Assembly (NCBI RefSeq): GCF_000374165.1
Contig: NZ_KB893711.1
Span: 59,338 to 106,781 of the forward strand
Source of the DNA: Parafrankia elaeagni
Lineage (GTDB): Bacteria; Actinomycetota; Actinomycetes; Frankiales; Frankiaceae
Direction: 5' to 3'
DNA length: 47,444 nucleotides
Under the pieces are notes generated by a model. It ran no database searches and was not told the origin of the DNA. It saw only the letters and a list, made by a program, of their open reading frames with translations. Of the stretch, positions 45,088 to 47,444 are shown one piece after another (within the stretch, counting starts at the first letter, position 1; each line of letters starts with the position of its first letter). Both the position numbers and the translations under genes were made by a program.

Positions 45088-46373
45088 TGGACCGCATCGT
45101 TGTCGTCGGTGGCGGGCTCGCCGGTGGGCGAGCAGTCGTGGAGCTGCGGGAGCAGGGCTTCTCCGGCACGATCACGCTGGTCGGCGCCGAGAAGCACCGG
45201 CCTTACGACCGGCCGCCGCTGTCCAAGGCGGTGCTCTCGGGCCGGACGGACGACACGACGCTGCCGCTCGACCTGGACAGCGCCGAGCTTCTGCTCGGTC
45301 GGCACGCGACCGCCCTGCGCCCCGGTGTGCTGGAGACGGACGGCGGCCCGGTGGAGTTCGACGGGCTGGTGCTCGCGACCGGCGCGGCGCCGGTGCGGCT
45401 GCCCGGAGCCCCCGAGCAGCGCGTCCTGCGCACCATCGACGACGCCCGCGCGCTGCGTGCGGAGCTGCGTCCGGGGGCGCGGCTGGCCATCGTCGGCGCC
45501 GGCTGGATCGGCGCCGAGGTGGCCACGCACGCGGCGGCGCACGGCGTGGCCGTCACCGTCGTCGAGGCCGGGGCGACCCCGCTGCTGGCGGCGCTCGGCC
45601 CCGAGATCGGCGGGCACACGATGCCCTGGTACGGCCACGCCGGCATCGAGCTGCGGGTCGGCACCGCCGTCGCCGAGATCCGGGCGGACGGTCTGGAGCT
45701 CGCGGGCGGCGAGTTCCTGCCCGCCGACATCATCGTCGTCGGGGTCGGGGTGCGTCCCGACGTCCGCTGGCTGGAGTCCTCCGGGCTGCTGCTCGACCGC
45801 GGCGTCGTCGTGGACGAGTGGCTCTCGGCCGTCCCCGGCGCGGGTGACGCCACCGGCGGCGGCGCGGCGGGCGGCTACCGGCCCGGGACGGTCGTCGCGA
45901 CCGGGGACTGCGCGGCCTGGTGGTCGCGGCGCTACCAGCGCCGCATGCGCGTCGAGCACTGGGAGTGCGCGCAGGAGTCCCCCCGGGTCGCTGTCGCCAC
46001 CCTGCTGCGGTCCCTCGCCGGTGGCGAGCCGGCCCCGGGGGAGGCCGGCGTTGACTCCGACAGCGTGTACAACCCGGTGCCGTACTTCTGGTCGCAGCAG
46101 TTCGGCCGGATGATCCAGTTCGCCGGGCTGCCCGGCCCGGACAGCACCCTGGTGCTGCGCGGCGATCCCACCGCCGTGGCCCCGGCCGGTGCCAAGCGGC
46201 CTCCGGGCTGGTCGGCGGGCTGGTTCGCGCCGGACGGCAGGATGGTCGCCCTGGTCACCGTCGCCCGGCCGCTGGACATGGTCGCCGGCCGGCGGATGCT
46301 GCTCGCCGACGCCGCTCCCGACGCGGCGAAGTTCGCCGACCCGGACATCGCCCTCAAGGAACTGCACACCTAG
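45087..46373 (+). CDS. FAD-dependent NAD(P)H oxidoreductase, ferredoxin/rubredoxin-reductase-like
   Basis: A 428-residue flavoprotein. It contains an N-terminal FAD-binding Rossmann motif (IVVVGGGLAGGRAVVELRE), the family segment RPYDRPPLSKAVLSG, VLATGAAP, a second NAD(P)H Rossmann motif (LAIVGAGWIGAEVATHA), the FAD-binding GDCA and a C-terminal domain with PVPYFWSQQFG. This set is typical of ferredoxin reductases serving P450s or rubredoxins. It is unlikely to be ThiO, which has a single Rossmann motif, so membership in the thiamine pathway is doubtful. It could donate electrons to ThiH or rubrerythrin, but that is speculation. It starts after the mini-ORF at 45070. Confidence 0.88.
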   Translation: MDRIVVVGGGLAGGRAVVELREQGFSGTITLVGAEKHRPYDRPPLSKAVLSGRTDDTTLPLDLDSAELLLGRHATALRPGVLETDGGPVEFDGLVLATGAAPVRLPGAPEQRVLRTIDDARALRAELRPGARLAIVGAGWIGAEVATHAAAHGVAVTVVEAGATPLLAALGPEIGGHTMPWYGHAGIELRVGTAVAEIRADGLELAGGEFLPADIIVVGVGVRPDVRWLESSGLLLDRGVVVDEWLSAVPGAGDATGGGAAGGYRPGTVVATGDCAAWWSRRYQRRMRVEHWECAQESPRVAVATLLRSLAGGEPAPGEAGVDSDSVYNPVPYFWSQQFGRMIQFAGLPGPDSTLVLRGDPTAVAPAGAKRPPGWSAGWFAPDGRMVALVTVARPLDMVAGRRMLLADAAPDAAKFADPDIALKELHT

Positions 46374-46404
46374 AACCGCCGGAACCACGCTCAGGAGGCG
46401 CCGG

Positions 46405-46421
46405 CCGCACGGAACGTGCGG
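46405..46421. terminator. Small hairpin after the flavoprotein gene
   Basis: CCGCACG (46405-46411) pairs with CGTGCGG (46415-46421) around GAA. An imperfect outer stem (AGGAGGCG with CGCTCCT) may extend it. Weak terminator candidate. Confidence 0.5.
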
Positions 46422-46449
46422 ACTTCGCTCCTGTCCGGGGCGTTTGCAC

Positions 46450-46455
46450 TAAAGT
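46450..46455 (+). promoter_or_regulatory. -10 box of a probable leaderless promoter (Gfo/Idh-like gene)
   Basis: TAAAGT is followed by six bases and GTG at 46462 without an SD. The box lies within a small inverted repeat GCACT/AGTGC (46446-46457). Confidence 0.5.
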
Positions 46456-46461
46456 GCCTGC

Positions 46462-47444
46462 GTGCCAAGCATTCACCTGGTATCGAACCTTCCCGGCGTG
46501 AATGCGCTCGGTGACCACCTGCGCGCCGCCGGGCTGGGGCCCACCTCGCAGCGCTCGGCCGACGCCCTGCTGGTGCTGATCGACCGCCCGCTCGACCACG
46601 TCGAGCAGGAACTGCTCGATCGGGCCCGCCAGTCCGTCCCGGTGCTGCTGGCGGGCCCCACGGTCCGGTCACTGCCCGCGGACAGCCCGCTCGTCGAGGC
46701 GTCCGGGCTCACTCCGGGCCGGGTCCCGCCCGCCTACGAGCTGGCGCTGGTGCCGGGCCCGGACGGCGCCGCCCTCGGGGCCCGCCTCGGCTCCTTCGCC
46801 CCCCGCGACTCGTGGATCATCCCCGACAAGGTGGCCGAGGACGTCGAACGGCTGCTGATGGTCCGCCACGAGATGGGCGAGCACCCGATCTGCACCTGGC
46901 GGCCGTCCACCGGCCTCGGCGTGTTCACGCTCGGGACCAGCGGCGACGTCCTGGCCGACCCCCGCTACCACCGGCTTGTCGGGCGGTGGCTGCGGCACGC
47001 GCTCGGCGCGGCCGATGACGGGCCGGTGAAGGCCGGGCTGGTCGGCGCCCCGGACGTGTTCGGCGTGCACGTCACGGCCCTGGCCGACGTCGAGGGCCTG
47101 GAGCTCGCCGCGCTGTGCGACGGAGGCATGGCCCGCACCCCCGGGCAGGACGCCGAGCGCCGCGCGCGGCTCGTCGACGACCCGGACGACCTGGTCAACG
47201 ACCCGGAGCTCGGCCTGGTCATCGTCGCGACACCCACCCACACCCACGCGGAGTGGGCCCGCCGCGCGCTGGAGGCCGGCAAGCAGGTCGTCGTGCACGC
47301 CCCGCTGTGCCTCACCACCCACGAGGTGGACGAGCTGACCGAACTGGCCACGGGCCGCTCGCGCCTGCTCGCCGTCTACCCGGCGGGCCGGGACGACCCC
47401 GACCACCTGGCCGTCCGGGAGGCGATGCGGCGGGGGGAGATCGG
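46462..47444 (+). CDS. Gfo/Idh/MocA-like oxidoreductase with N-terminal extra domain (3' end beyond window)
   Basis: An open frame of 327 codons that runs off the window. Residues 1-about 185 form an alpha/beta domain (PSIHLVSNLPGVNALGDHL, DALLVLIDRP, PVLLAGPTVRSLP, MGEHPICTWRPSTGLGVFTL) resembling the glutamine-amidotransferase-like ThuA/trehalose-utilisation fold, but no nucleophile Cys motif is seen. From about residue 193 a Rossmann-like region follows (KAGLVGAPDVFGVHVTALADV, ELAALCDGG, LGLVIVATPTHTHAEWARRALEAGKQVVVHAPL in pieces), which matches Gfo/Idh/MocA dehydrogenases. The first Gly-rich loop is unorthodox (VGAPDVFG). The start is a GTG at leaderless spacing from TAAAGT. Substrate unknown. 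Confidence 0.75.
   Translation, partial: MPSIHLVSNLPGVNALGDHLRAAGLGPTSQRSADALLVLIDRPLDHVEQELLDRARQSVPVLLAGPTVRSLPADSPLVEASGLTPGRVPPAYELALVPGPDGAALGARLGSFAPRDSWIIPDKVAEDVERLLMVRHEMGEHPICTWRPSTGLGVFTLGTSGDVLADPRYHRLVGRWLRHALGAADDGPVKAGLVGAPDVFGVHVTALADVEGLELAALCDGGMARTPGQDAERRARLVDDPDDLVNDPELGLVIVATPTHTHAEWARRALEAGKQVVVHAPLCLTTHEVDELTELATGRSRLLAVYPAGRDDPDHLAVREAMRRGEI

Noticed and set aside
45087-46373. Flavoprotein as the glycine oxidase ThiO of the thiamine pathway
   Set aside because: It has two Rossmann motifs and a reductase-type C-terminus, typical of ferredoxin reductases; ThiO has a different architecture, and ThiH already makes dehydroglycine.
43371-46388. A 1005-codon open frame on the minus strand opposite thiG, thiH and the flavoprotein
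   Set aside because: It mirrors three well-supported genes, and its translation is rich in Arg/Gly/Asp/His without any domain. It is a GC-bias shadow.

Overview
This window comes from a very GC-rich actinobacterial chromosome. It shows GTG starts, GTGA/ATGA gene overlaps, TANNNT -10 boxes placed 6-7 nt before start codons, and Ala/Pro/Gly-rich low-complexity tails. Gene content and order recall the Mycobacterium tuberculosis segment from pknL/aroG through RNase AS, the acyltransferase, the ArsA-like/SRPBCC pair, fadD15, pimB' and the DEDD-exonuclease/UvrC-like gene to ctaE-qcrCAB and ctaC, and the equivalent Streptomyces segment. I infer a Frankia-like member of the Frankiales; the species assignment is inference from memory of gene order. 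I see no tRNA, rRNA, CRISPR array, insertion sequence or phage gene. This is mostly a conserved core region, with some accessory or degenerate genes inside it.

Layout. 1-1509 (minus): a TusA-like sulfur carrier (cut by the window edge) and a cysteine desulfurase. 1941-4977 (plus): ctaC-ctaD-ctaF of the aa3 cytochrome c oxidase, closed by a strong terminator. 5197-6893 (minus): trpD and an atypical receiver protein. 7285-9732 (plus): a Fur-box-preceded Fur/PerR regulator, rubrerythrin, a DUF3501 protein and an SseB-like protein. 9980-14434 (plus): ctaE-qcrC-qcrA-qcrB, the rest of the bcc-aa3 supercomplex. 14601-16908 (minus): an exonuclease/GIY-YIG fusion and a VOC protein. 17069-22457: HIT protein, DUF4352 membrane protein (minus), NYN-domain putative RNase, a small Cys-rich protein and PimB'-like mannosyltransferase. 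22520-24334 (minus): FadD15-like acyl-CoA ligase.

24588-28803 (plus): a metallophosphoesterase, then a compact operon of SRPBCC protein, ArsA-like ATPase with a mutated P-loop, a CxxC protein and ROK glucokinase. 28872-32154 (minus): an archaeal-type ornithine cyclodeaminase/LOR-SDH protein, a membrane protein and an esterase. 32771-38455 (plus): PlsC-type acyltransferase, a degenerate endoglycoceramidase-like membrane protein, RNase AS, a predicted pyrophosphate-dependent phosphofructokinase and class II DAHP synthase, ended by a hairpin fused to a perfect 36-bp palindrome. 38546-42551 (minus): DUF5667 protein and a PASTA Ser/Thr kinase. 42730-44957 (plus): a TPP riboswitch controlling thiG-thiH. 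45087-47444 (plus): a ferredoxin-reductase-like flavoprotein and the start of a Gfo/Idh/MocA-like protein that runs off the end.

How the genes fit together. The two cytochrome operons supply the terminal menaquinol-to-oxygen chain, with the iron/peroxide-type fur-rubrerythrin block lying between them. PimB', FadD15, the acyltransferase, SRPBCC and ArsA-like proteins form a plausible envelope-lipid neighbourhood. Glucokinase, PPi-PFK, DAHP synthase and TrpD are central and aromatic metabolism genes. The least characterised parts are the SRPBCC/ArsA-like/CxxC operon, the endoglycoceramidase-like pseudoenzyme, the atypical receiver, and the repeat and palindrome elements described in the findings.
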